A stretch of 64,000 nt of DNA, taken from positions 58,524,852 through 58,588,851 of the forward strand of contig NC_089584.1 of the NCBI RefSeq assembly GCF_019320115.1, given 5' to 3'. This document shows, one piece after another, positions 11,133 to 21,243 of this stretch. Source of the stretch: Miscanthus floridulus. Its lineage: Eukaryota; Streptophyta; Magnoliopsida; Poales; Poaceae. The notes beneath the pieces are model-generated. The model worked only from the letters and a program-made list of their open reading frames with translations. It ran no database searches and was not told the origin of the DNA. The translations under genes were made by a program, and so were the position numbers. Within the stretch, counting starts at the first letter, position 1. Every line of letters starts with the position of its first letter.

Positions 11133-11460
11133 GAAGCCCTAGGAGGCTCTGTATATGCCACTGTGGCATTGCACGTAGTATATGGCCCCTCGACCTAATT
11201 ATTCAGAGAAGGCCGATCAGTTGCCTCATGAGCTGAAGCTAAACTCTACTTATGTTCGACTGTAGTAATACTAGCATTAGCCGGTTCAGGCATCTTGTTC
11301 GTTAGAGAAGCCCCAAGAGGCTCTGTATGTGTCGTCATGGCAGCTTGCACCTCGGCCTGAGGGGGCAAAGAAGGTGGATCACCTGCCTCATCAGAACCTA
11401 AAGTTGGCTCAGGTATCTCAAGCATTGGAGAAGCCCTATGAGGCTCTATATGTGCCTCCA
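11133..11460 (-). repeat. Three in-frame repeats in the CACTA ORF
   Basis: A block with GAAGCCC...GGCTCT on the plus strand recurs at 11133, 11307 and 11430. The spacings are 174 and 123 bases, both multiples of three. On the minus strand it encodes TEPPRASP, TEPLGASL and IEPHRASP. Confidence 0.65.
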
Positions 11461-13040
11461 TGGTGACTTGCACCTCGACCTGAGGGGTAAAGAAGGTGGA
11501 CCACCAGCCTGATCAGGACCTGAAGCTAAACTCTACTTATGTAGCATTGTCACAATGGGTAACTCTATGTGGATAGTTGTATCATCAGGACTAGTCAGAA
11601 AACTAGCAATGGGGTTGACCTGACTACCACATTGCAACTGAAGCATCTGAAAGTTAGGGGCCTCACAAAAAGCAGATGATTACTAGCTCATCTGCTCTTT
11701 GAGAAGGACCATACTCTCCGCTTGCTTGTCAATACTTGCTTTCAAACACCTCTCTTGTCATTCCATACACTTTTGGTTTTCTTCCTAGCCGACAACTAGC
11801 CTAGCAAGTATCTGTCCAAGCTTTGATGGTTGCTGAATGGACACTAGAGGTGGTGACTGCTTGGCTAACATCAGTGTAGTAGGTGGAACATCGTCCATCT
11901 CTTTGTCGGCCACACCACCAGAGGATGACTCTCCCTCATCATGGTCATTTGACATAGGGTCACGGTAGTCGCTGTCATCGGAGTCTGGATCTTGCATTTG
12001 TACATTCAAGATTCCTCTAATCTGAGACTGGTGCTCTACCTGCTCTAGGGCTGCATCCATCATTTTGTGTCTTTCTTTGTCCTATATGGGTAGCAGCTCT
12101 TGAACAGACCTAAGGGCACATTGTCCATGATGACGATCATCAAGACTTGCTGGCATGTAGGTCATAAGTTCACAGGTCAACTTGTTGTACAGGGGCCCAT
12201 TCTTTCTAGAGTCAATTGTGCGTAGCAGATAGCTGATGATGTGAGGGTACACGTGCAACCATCCAGTACTGATAGCGTCAGCTATCACATACTCGATCTC
12301 AGATAGGAAAATGTGTAAGAATTCAAACTGCTTGCCTCTCCATATTGATAGTAGTAGGCACTGCTACAAGCTGGTCAATGACTCCCTATTGCTACCACAA
12401 GGCAGGACTGTCTTTTCTCAGAGCCATGTGTAGAGCATAAGCCTCTGGACATAGTCTGTCTAGTGTACGCAAGGAGCCATCGGTGAAGGGCTCCATGAAG
12501 AGTGGCCGAATCTCCTGGTCTATAGGAAAAGTGCCTCTAGCTCTACTACGACATGAAGGAAGAGCATCTCCATAGACTATCTAGTGAAGCTTCCTGTCTG
12601 AAGTGTCAACCCCAAGGAGTTGTTGTAGGCGATTATAGGACATTCTCTCTTGCCATCCATCAAGCATAAAACCCATGAAGTCATGCTCCGGATGAATCCA
12701 CACTATTGCATAGAACTGACGCACCCAGCTTATCATAATTCGATCAACCTCATTGAAAAGGTGAACGAAGCCAAGGAACCGCTCAAAGAGGAACCACTCA
12801 AAGAGGCTGCTCTCTCAAGCTTATCAGTAGTACCCTTTGGTCTACTAGTGCCATCCCTCTAGCATGGTAGCTTCTAAAGAAACTCTCCTAAGTCACAGTC
12901 AAGAACTATGATTTTGTGACAGGCTCTTTGAGGAGTGGAAACTAGAACTCAATATCATAGAACCTAATGCACCATATTTTCTTTGACCTATAATACTGAA
13001 AGTCATAGAACTAAACCACCTCTTTCTTTCTCTCAATATT

Positions 13041-13215
13041 ACTACTCCTTATAGCACCATTGGTAGACACCAAATGTCCTCAACTACTCCTCGTACCACC
13101 ATTGGTAGACATCATATTACCTCCTTGACTGCTCCTCATACCACCAACTATGGCACACATCAAATTACCTCCTTGACTGCTCCTCGTACCACCAATTGTG
13201 GCACACATCGAACCT
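13041..13215 (-). repeat. Four tandem repeats of 42, 45 and 48 bp
   Basis: ACTACTCC/ACTGCTCC starts recur at 13041, 13083, 13128 and 13176, each followed by a TACCACCA-type core and GGTAGACA or GGCACACA. All periods are multiples of three, which fits repeats inside a coding sequence on the minus strand. Confidence 0.7.
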
Positions 13216-13666
13216 CCATGAGTACAAGTGCATGTGCCACCATAAGTAGCTGCAGATTTGATCTAGGAAGGTGCAAAGCGACTAGTCTAGTTTTTGTAGT
13301 GGAACTCGGTCATTTGCTGTAGTTGTTCCTCAGTGAGCTCCTCCTCCCTGAGTTCCATTTTAGCACCCCCTCACACTGTTGTTGTCAATAGGCCGTTTGA
13401 GTTCACCTATGAGAATTCTTGGACTCTAGGGCTACCATAGCTTTGGTAGCTTTTTCCTCTACCTTTTGGATATTGTTTGCCTTCCTCTGCCTCTTCTTGG
13501 GCTGCGGTGGTGCTTGTTCCTCTACTTCTGGAAGACTGCGAGCCTTCCTCTAGCTCTTTCTAGGTTGTCGTGGTGCCTGTTCCTCTGCTTCTTAGAGAAT
13601 GGTTGTCTGCCTCTAGCTCTTTCTATGATGTGGTAGTTCTACCTGCTTTGATTTAACTCTGGCCAT

Positions 13667-14449
13667 CTGCAACAATTAGAAAAAATTACACATGTGTTTC
13701 ATCAAACACGATAAATTCATGAAGAAAAAAGAGGAGATCATAGACGGCCTCACCATGCCAAGGCGAGAAGGCGATCTCGATTGGCTTACTCGCTAGAGGA
13801 GTGTTGCACTAACAGACAATGGCGTGGTAGATTGTCGTGGCATAGTAGATCCCTATGGCACGGAAGGATCTAGGCAATAGGTTTTGGTGTGCAAGGGGGA
13901 GGGGGGAGGCAGTGTAGGGTGGGTGGCACTGGAGGGGGCGAACGGCGATGGAAATGGCACGCAAAAGAGGAAAATATGGGTACTAATCAAAGAATGCCTT
14001 TAGTAGCAGACTATCCCACATGTCACGTAATTGCATCACGAACACATAAATGCTACCAACAGTTACCGTCCACCAAAACTTGGGGGTCCACCAAAACTTG
14101 GGGGATTAATATTGGTGATCCGACAGTTAATACACATTAGTGTATTACTCCATATATATCATCACCATTCATCATATAAAATTTGGCCTTTGCTCACAAG
14201 ACGTCAGACAGGGTGGTGACGTGCCCGCACGAAAATTTGATTTCAATTGAAAATGAAATCCCCACCCCCAGTAGTGCCGCCAACACCAACCAAAAATTAG
14301 ATCTCTCTATCTTTTGCCCTCCTCACAGAAAATTGGTTTACCGTGCCATCAATTTTAGACAAGGGTATTTGCGGTATTGTTATGGCCACATAAAAGCGCA
14401 AGGAGTCATCGTCTCTGCTTCCATCTCTATTCTCTAGCTAGACTAGCCG
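13667..14449. promoter_or_regulatory. Spacer between divergent CACTA-borne genes
   Basis: This separates the minus-strand ORF starting at 13666 from the plus-strand TNP1-like gene. It contains a G-rich stretch near 13890, a direct repeat of CCACCAAAACTTGGGGG around 14073-14104, and an AT-rich part near 14150-14180. It could act as a two-way promoter; there is no direct evidence. Confidence 0.35.
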
Positions 14450-17260
14450 CACTGTCTCTCCTCCCGCTACAAAGCCTAGCCCTCTCTACCACCCTGGTCT
14501 AAACCCTAGTTAGGCGCATTGGCACAAGTAGCTTGACTCCCTCTCCATTCTCTCGCCGCACCCTCTCTCATACCTTTCCAAACCCTAGCCAGAGCCAGAG
14601 CTAGATCTAGATCCGATCCCCTTCATCGATAGCAGGTCCACTAATGGCGGAAGGACCACCGTCAGTGGTGGTACTCACTGGATCCGGACCCCCTACATCG
14701 GCACCTGTCACGACCGAGCACCAGCACCATTGTTGATGACCGCCACACCAGATCTGCTACCCTTCATCGATGGTAGCCGCACCACTTCTGTGACCAGGAT
14801 GACAAGAGGGCGGTGCTGATGACGTAGCATACCCAGGAATAGGAAGAGGTACCCAAATTCCTTTTATGATGTGTGTTGTACTCTAGTGGTTGAACCTAGG
14901 ACATGTAGATATATAGTGATGGGGTTACATGTTTCTTAGTTGATTGTAGTTCACATGTGCTTTATTTGAGTATAATAGCTTCATATAAGCTATAGTTCAC
15001 ATGTGCTTTATTCAAGTAATGGCTTTCGTATAAGTTGTAGTTTAGGCACCTAATTTGCACGCTCCTGCTCTATTTTGTTGACATTTGGTACAAGGTTAAC
15101 TCAATAAATGCCTTTTTGATCTACATGTTGACATCCAAAATATCTCCTTGAAGTAGGGGAACGTGTTCAAGGATATGGTGATATAGATACAGATTTAGAA
15201 TAGCGAGCACCCCTTGCAATTGAGGTGCTTGTTCTATGTTGTCATGTTGGGATGGGAGGGGGTTGGTTTAGATAGTAGTGCAATTCAATTCTTTGTTGTG
15301 TGGATAGCAATACAATTTTTACATGCTTGCCGCTTAAGTTTGTTTCTCTAATTTTAGGCTGTGGGTTGAACAAGCCATAGAGAAGTCCCTACCAACAGCA
15401 CAAAAGGTAGCACCAACATGGGTCATGGGGGATGGCAATTCAGAAGAGTGAAGCCAACTAGTCCAGTAGAGTTGCAGCATCTTGTTGTTCCAACTAGGTC
15501 CAAAAGTTAGCATGCACAAGGCAAACAAAGCCCTATGAGGGACTGGTCATGTGAAGATGACCTTAGCCATGCCGAAGAGGAGACTCCATCTCCCCACAAG
15601 CAGAATGACCAAACTTGAGAAGGTTGGTACAACCTTAGACATGTCTATAAATCAAGCCACACTATTTGATATCCATGTTACTTTTCTAACAATCTGAATG
15701 TATGAAAACTATGTAGTACCATTGTAGAGAAGAGCAAGGAAGTCGAGGCAAGCAACTAAGGGGCTTGGGCTTCACAAAACCACCCAATCAATGGGAACAA
15801 GGATGCCCATCTCGGTTGTTAAGGGGAATAAAAGGCCACATGATTCATTGCAAGCTACAACGTTTGCCTCAGAGGCAGGTGTAGTAGTCAGGTCTCAAGT
15901 ACCAATTTTCCCACACTGGATACATTACAAGCAATGGATCAAAGTTCTCAATGGATTTGTGGCCAAGCTATCTATAAGTATGTATATCCTCTGTTGACAT
16001 TCAACTCTATCTTGAACAACTTGGTAATGGATTTAATTTGCATTCACACTTCTGTAGTTGAGGCTGGCCATTGATGACAATGATGAAGCAACAAAAGAAG
16101 CATGCACGAGTGTATTATAGTCTATTGTGCTATAGACATGGTATAGGTTCAAGCAATCTTACTTCAACGACGTCCCTACTGATGAAATCAGAAAGACCTC
16201 TCCTATGTCTTGCATGAATGACACACAGTGGTTGGCACTTGTCCACATGTGGTTAAGTTCTAAGAACAGGATATGTGTGTGTGTCTGTGAACTCATTTAT
16301 TTCTTGTCTAGTCTTTATGTGGTCTACTTGTGCTACAGTCTAACACAATTGTGGTTATAGGCAATCTCGGAGTAGAAGTGAAACTATGCAAAAGTCAAGT
16401 GCCACCAGGTTATAGGATCTCGCTCCTATATTGTCCACCTGCAAGCATATGTAATGATGGTTGTGTTACTCTTTTTATATCAAATACACAATGCCTTTTG
16501 TGTTAATAAAAAGGCATGTGCAATTTTAACAAAAGGACAAAAATAGGAAGGACATAGGACACGATCAAGAAGTGCACGTTGAAGAACATGATCGACCTCA
16601 TGAAGATATTGATGCAGTGGAAATCTTCAACAACTTCCATACTAGTAGCAACACGGGACTAAGCAATGCTGCAAGAGAAGCAGTGGTAACTACCTTCATT
16701 TACTTTCCTTGAAATCTACTGAAGCCATTGGCATAAAAGAAGGAAAAGTAGGAGTAACCTAAAGTGGCACCATCATTTTGAAGTTGTAATATTACAACAG
16801 TTAATATGTTACCTATGCATTGTGCTTATGAATCTCTGTCGGCAGTAGGCTGAGGAAGACCTTTACATTACTTGTACTAAAATAATCTCTTGGTTCTACA
16901 ATTTAAGTCCTCTTCCTAATGTTTACTCCTTGGTTTTCGTAGAAAGCTATGGAAACTATATGAGCAGAACCTATTGCTGATGTTGTTTCCATGGTCCTCT
17001 CCTAGGCTAGCTGCAACACCTTTTCTTTGAAGAATGCTGGTATCAGGATAAGCTGCTCTAGACTTTGGGAATGGCTTGCTTCTCATTAGGAAAGTTCAGA
17101 TGTCCTCGCCAAACAAGTGGATCAACTGAAGAGGAAGGCAGAAAACACTGATAGGGAGTTTGAGAAGTTCAAGAAATAGGAACATGAGGAGTACAATAAG
17201 CTCCATGAGCATATCATTCTCTTAAGTGCTGGTAACTCTCAATCTTGCTGATGTAGTGAA
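14450..17260 (+). pseudogene. TNP1-like gene of the CACTA element (exons decayed)
   Basis: Exon-like blocks separated by AT-rich introns. 14450-14846 looks like a first exon with leader, ending AGAG|GTACC. A block at about 15345-15620 follows an ATTTTAG acceptor. 15790-15977 encodes GTRMPISVVKGNKRPHD and FASEAGVVVRSQVPIF, a hallmark of TNP1-type proteins. About 16080-16275 has FNDVPTDE and SPMSCMNDTQWLALVHMW. About 16365-16455 has VIGSRSYIVHL. About 16555-16690 has an acidic segment ending NTGLSNAAREAV. About 17030-17235 is a coiled coil with VLAKQVDQLKRKAENTD. TNP1/TNPA-type proteins bind subterminal repeats. A number of stops (for example in the coiled coil) make it non-functional. Exon limits are approximate. 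Confidence 0.7.
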
Positions 17261-17439
17261 CATGTGGTTTGTTTACTATTTTGATGTGAAATTTTGGTGG
17301 CTTGATATGTGAACTCTGTTAGTCATTTGCTACTAAGCTAAACTGCTGTTATTTGATTCAAGTTCAATATAATGATGCATGTAGTAATTTTGTGCAGCAG
17401 TGTAGATCTAAAATCATTTTCTCTGATGTAATGGTTGGT

Positions 17440-17925
17440 GTGCACGTGATAGATTTGGCATAGGCATGTTGTTAAATAAGAATCTGACATGTGGATGAAC
17501 TAGTGAATGACACGTGTAACAACCATGATAGGGCACGTGGGCCAATACAAACAAAATACGTGGTACAAAATCCATCCTACCACATGGTTGAATTAGAAAA
17601 AGAAACATGGGTAGCTCAAGATGCAACATGTGGCCTAATAAAATACTGACATGCGGACATATAACATCGAGACACGTGGTCAAGTAAAAGAAAGACACGC
17701 AGGGTATTGTGGTCATGCCACGTGGACCAACAAAAAATACGACACTTGGTCCAATGAAGAAGTGACACGTGACCCAACCTCAACACGACACATGTGCCAA
17801 TAGAAAACTGACATGTGGAACAACAGGGTCCTGACACGTGGTCCAGTAAGAACCTAAAACATGCAAGAACTAGAGATGGCCATGTTGTGCAATAAGAAGG
17901 TAACACGTACCTGAACCATCTCTAA
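17440..17925. repeat. Subterminal repeat array of the CACTA element
   Basis: More than ten imperfect copies of a motif around GACACGTGGTCCAATAA, spaced about 25-45 bases apart, with variants CACATGTG, CACGTGAC and ACATGTGG. Arrays just inside CACTA ends are binding sites for the TNPA/TNP1-type protein in En/Spm, so this is the probable target of the adjacent gene. Confidence 0.75.
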
Positions 17926-18212
17926 TGCAACCAGCTATAGCCTGTACATGTGGAAAGCATCTTTAATGGAAGAACCCGCCAATGTGGCTGCCCCCTGCCA
18001 CGTATGCCAAAGTAGTTTTATGACAATCAGTTTTCATCATAGATCTATTCAATGCTATGACAACTTTCTAGAATCCTCATAGAATTGCAAGAATGATGCA
18101 ACTTCTATGAACCTTTTTTGTCATAAATTCATCATAAAACTGAAATTATGATGAATTTGGCTCCTTTAGTGATGAAAACTGATCATCATAGAAGTGGATA
18201 TTCCTAGTAGTG
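17926..18212 (+). repeat. Right terminus of the CACTA element with hairpins
   Basis: Ends in CCTAGTAGTG, the inverse of CACTACTAGG. Inside are two nested inverted repeats: ATCAGTTTTCATC near 18027 pairs with GATGAAAACTGAT near 18172, and AATTCATCATA pairs with TATGATGAATT around 18125-18160. The next bases, ATA (18213-18215), are the probable 3-bp target duplication. Confidence 0.8.
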
Positions 18213-18640
18213 ATACCATGAAGGAGATGGATATGCTTGCCGCCAAAATGAATTTGTTATTGAAAAGACTGCACGAATGTGCTATTGAAAAGGAAGCCAT
18301 GAAGAGCACCGTCCAGGCCATGGATTCTCACATGACATGTGAGGTCTATGGAGAGGTCGGACATTCAGGGAACAACTACCCCAAAACCCATGAAGAAGCA
18401 TTGTACATCAACTACGGGTTCCGATAAGGTAATAACAATGGGTGGAACAATCAGTTCCTTCCACAAGGAGGTATTTTCAACTTCAATTCAAATCACAATT
18501 CGAATCAACCTTCCTTGAAAGACCTAGTTTTAGGTCAAGCTAAAATAAATAAAAATATAACTAAAAAGCTTTCATGTAATGATAAAATGATAGAAACATA
18601 AATTTAAAACTTGAAAACCTATCTTCATCTGTTAAAAAAC
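18213..18640 (+). pseudogene. Athila-like gag C-terminus with degenerate zinc knuckle
   Basis: Starts at the CACTA junction. It encodes MKEMDMLAAKMNLLLKRL, near-identical to the sequence at 63939-64000. The knuckle reads CEVYGEVGHSGNNYP, where both the second and the last cysteine of CX2CX4HX4C are tyrosine. It then runs to a stop at 18425-18427 and continues as an asparagine-rich tail with more stops. Nucleic-acid binding by this knuckle is probably lost. Confidence 0.75.
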
Positions 18641-18642
18641 AA

Positions 18643-19430
18643 TTGAGCTTTAATGAAATGATCGAAACTCAAATAGCTCAAATTGTTGCTGCATTACCTA
18701 TTTCTGATTCGAGAAACATTCTGGGGAAACCCGAAACCTCTCTCAAATCTGTTAAAATGGTCTCAATGAGGTTTGGTAAGCCTCTATGTCAAGACAACCA
18801 TGATTATTTTGTAGATCCACCTTTCATCACCAAGAAAGAAGATCCTGGCCGCTCAATGATCACATGCTCAATAGACCCACATGTCCTCCACAATGCCTTC
18901 TGCGAGCTTGGAGCAAGCATCAATGTCATGTCCAAGGTAATATATGATAAGATTTTGGGTGGACCTTTGTCCACTGCAAATTTTAGACTACCGATGGTCG
19001 ATCAAACCTCAAGACACTTGGAGGGATTAGCTAGGAATATCTTGGTGAGAATTCAAGACACATATATCCCCATGGACTTTGTCATTCTAGACATGGGCCA
19101 CAATGAGGAAGTTCCCCTTCTCCTAGGAGACCATTCCTTAACACTACAAATGTAGTACTACACATGAGATCCAGGCATGTTTGCTTTCATATTCCAGGGC
19201 AAACAATAAGATGGCCATTTAATGGTTTTGACATGCATAAACACCTTAAAAACAAATAGCCCAAGAAACAACCATGTAAAGGAATCAAACAGATTTGGCA
19301 AATGAAAGGATCAGCATCCACGCCGACTTCTCTAGGCATGGACACACCATCATCAAGCAAAAATTGAAGGAGAAGAGTCCTGCTCATTGGACTTTAAACA
19401 GTGAGCGCTTACCGAAGGTAAATCAGCAGT
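18643..19430 (+). pseudogene. Athila-like protease region
   Basis: 170 open codons to 19155. Recognised by SMRFGKPLCQDNHDYFVDPP, CSIDPHVLHNAFCELGASIN and VPLLLGDHSLTLQM, the usual layout of the Athila-clade protease. The catalytic aspartate of the CDLGAS loop is glutamate here (CELGAS), which should abolish activity. After the stop at 19153-19155 a related frame continues to about 19430 with further stops (IRWPFNGFDMHKH). No RT follows. Confidence 0.75.
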
Positions 19431-21229
19431 TATCCTCTACAATTATAATATCTATATAATAAAACTATGAAAAACACATTCTAAAAGAAAAATAAAATGG
19501 ATTAGTTCACCTTTCCATATTTTTCAATTTAAATAAACCTTATTTGCTCTTCCATGTTCTTTGCAAGTATGTTTTGGTGTGAAGTATGATTTCTAGCGAT
19601 CATACTTTCATATACTTTTCAAATTAAGCATGGTGCTTAGGTTGATTAGTCTACCTTGATCAAATTGAACATGTTTGATCTTTGTACCAAAAAATGCTGA
19701 GTATAAAATTGGATGAGTTAAACAAAATAAAAATTAATGCAAATAAATAAATAAATAATGTACCTTAGAGCCATCACCAAACCATCTTGGACCATAGGCC
19801 AGGAGCAAGCTTGGGGGAGGCCCCGCAAAGGTAACATGTATCTTTTATTTATCACTGATATTTCTTACATTTATTTTCATTCAAAAACATAAAATAAATA
19901 AAATATGATAAAAATAAGAATTCCACTCTCATATGTGTTTTAAGAATGTTTAGTTTCTCCTAAGTTGAAATGATGAATAGTTGCTCTATCTATAATTCAT
20001 CTGTGCCTAGGTTATAACTTAGTATTCCCCAAGATTTAAGTTTATTGGCTAAAAATGTCTCATCCTAAAAACTTGAAAACTTGTGGGTTGTAAATGCATG
20101 TTCCTTTTCTAAGTTGTTGCGAGTTATGATATGGTACAAATAGAATCTGCTATGATTTTGTTCTAAGAGAAACTTGACATTCGAAGATTTCATTTTAAAA
20201 AAATGCTAAAATTCAAAGTTCCTCAATGATTATGAATGCCTACCAAGGCCATATGACATGATATTCAAAATTCAAACCCTAGTCGTATGCTAGTTATTTG
20301 AGCAGTGAGCTTTGTCAAATTGTTGTGACCTTTGGTGAGATTCTTGTCATGCACCCATGATCAAGACACACGTACACCCACAAATAAAACTGTTGACTCT
20401 TAAACTGAGAATTACGCAAAAACATGCTTTTTTTGTCCACCAAAATAATTACTCCATTCATTTATCATGTGTCTCTCAAAAAATTTCATATGCCAAAAAG
20501 AATAGTATGGGTTATGCTAAAAAAAGAAAGAAAAGAAAAATGTCCATGCCAAAAGGCATGAGAGAAAAAAATGCATGCCAAAGAGCATGAAGAAAAGAAA
20601 AAGAAAGAAAAAATAAAGATAGCCCATACTTTAAAATAAAAGGCATTCATTCAAAAAGAGAGAGATTCATGATTCAAAGGAGTACCAAAAATATTTAGAA
20701 TTAGGACTTTATGAAAAATTCCACACACTTGCACGTCATGATCAAAGTGTATGACTTGCATCTTCTTAAGGTCTGATTTTTGACTTAGAAAAATATGTGA
20801 TGCAAGTATGCCCCACTTTTCATACCTACCCAAAACTCCACTCAAAAGCCTTTAGTGGTAGGATATGAAAATAAGGAAAAACTTTCAATGCCTTGGTGAG
20901 CTTTCATACACATTTGAGCGATCGAGAGAATCATTTGGGGAACTTACATTTGTTTTGCAAAACTTATAAAACCTTCGGATTGATGGTTAATCAAGGAATG
21001 AATGATTAGTGATTCTATTATAACTGTTCCATCTTGCAACCACCCAAGAACTTAGAAAAGTTATACGCCCCACATGGATCAAGGTAAAGGGTGGATAAAA
21101 ATGCTAACTTATTTTAATTGTGGAAGAATACTTTGTTATAGACATAGCACTTGTGAATTTTATCGGCATAGTAGCAATTCCTGATCAACAACCAAGTACT
21201 TAGGTATTTGCTTGGGACAAGCAAAGGTT
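19431..21229 (+). other. Noncoding 3' region of the Athila-like element
   Basis: AT-rich with no domain. It holds a PPT-like AAGCTTGGGGGAGG at 19806-19819, similar to the true PPT at 21230. A purine-rich stretch at 20515-20615 has two copies of a CATGCCAAA-AGGCATGA-type small palindrome. Noncoding spacers of this kind precede the 3' LTR in many Athila-type elements. Confidence 0.55.
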
Positions 21230-21243
21230 AAGCTTGGGGGATT
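21230..21243 (+). other. Polypurine tract of the Athila-like element
   Basis: AAGCTTGGGGGATT directly before the LTR start TGTTGGCGG. It sets the plus orientation of the element. Confidence 0.8.

Larger units (their letters stand above)
10942..13666 (-). pseudogene. Decayed transposon-borne ORF of the putative plant transposon protein type
   Basis: Starts at the ATG at 13664-13666, just after TTGTTGCAG. The N-terminal part is basic with repeats around APRQPRKS and APPQPKKRQRK. A middle segment at 13041-13215 is made of in-frame repeats. The core (about 12080-12750) has WVRQFYAIVWIHPEHDF, RPLFMEPFTDGSLRTL and WLHVYPHIISYLL. The C-terminal part is proline- and acid-rich with three TEP/ASP repeats and ends in DETSDSDDEILVYS, where Tekay-1 inserted. 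Several stops and frame changes occur. The core pattern matches the downstream ORF of the Sirevirus at 26953-29471, so both belong to one family, often labelled putative plant transposon protein. Function is unknown. Confidence 0.65.
10942..18212 (+). mobile_element. CACTA (En/Spm) transposon, right part
   Basis: The right end reads CACTACTAGGAAT when taken inward on the minus strand, the usual CACTA terminus. Inward of it lie terminal hairpins, a dense subterminal repeat array and a decayed TNP1-like gene. The next three bases, ATA, lead straight into an Athila-like gag (ATACCATGAAGG), which is also found unbroken at 63934, so the insertion site is defined. The left end is not in the window because Tekay-1 inserted into the element at 10941/10942. 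I saw no TNP2 transposase in this part. That 10942-13666 belongs to the CACTA is inferred from continuity. Confidence 0.75.

Noticed and set aside
13041..13215. Tandem repeat as a satellite
   Set aside because: Only four units, with periods that are multiples of three inside an ORF; better read as coding repeats.
14450..14846. Host gene first exon with leader
   Set aside because: Its position directly upstream of TNP1-like exons and inside the CACTA element makes it part of the transposon gene.
17440..17925. Regularly spaced short repeats resembling a CRISPR array
   Set aside because: Units vary strongly, spacing is irregular and the context is a CACTA subterminal region in plant DNA.
19806..19819. 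AAGCTTGGGGGAGG as the start of an LTR
   Set aside because: No TG-type LTR start or repeat of the following sequence is found; treated as an internal PPT-like site.
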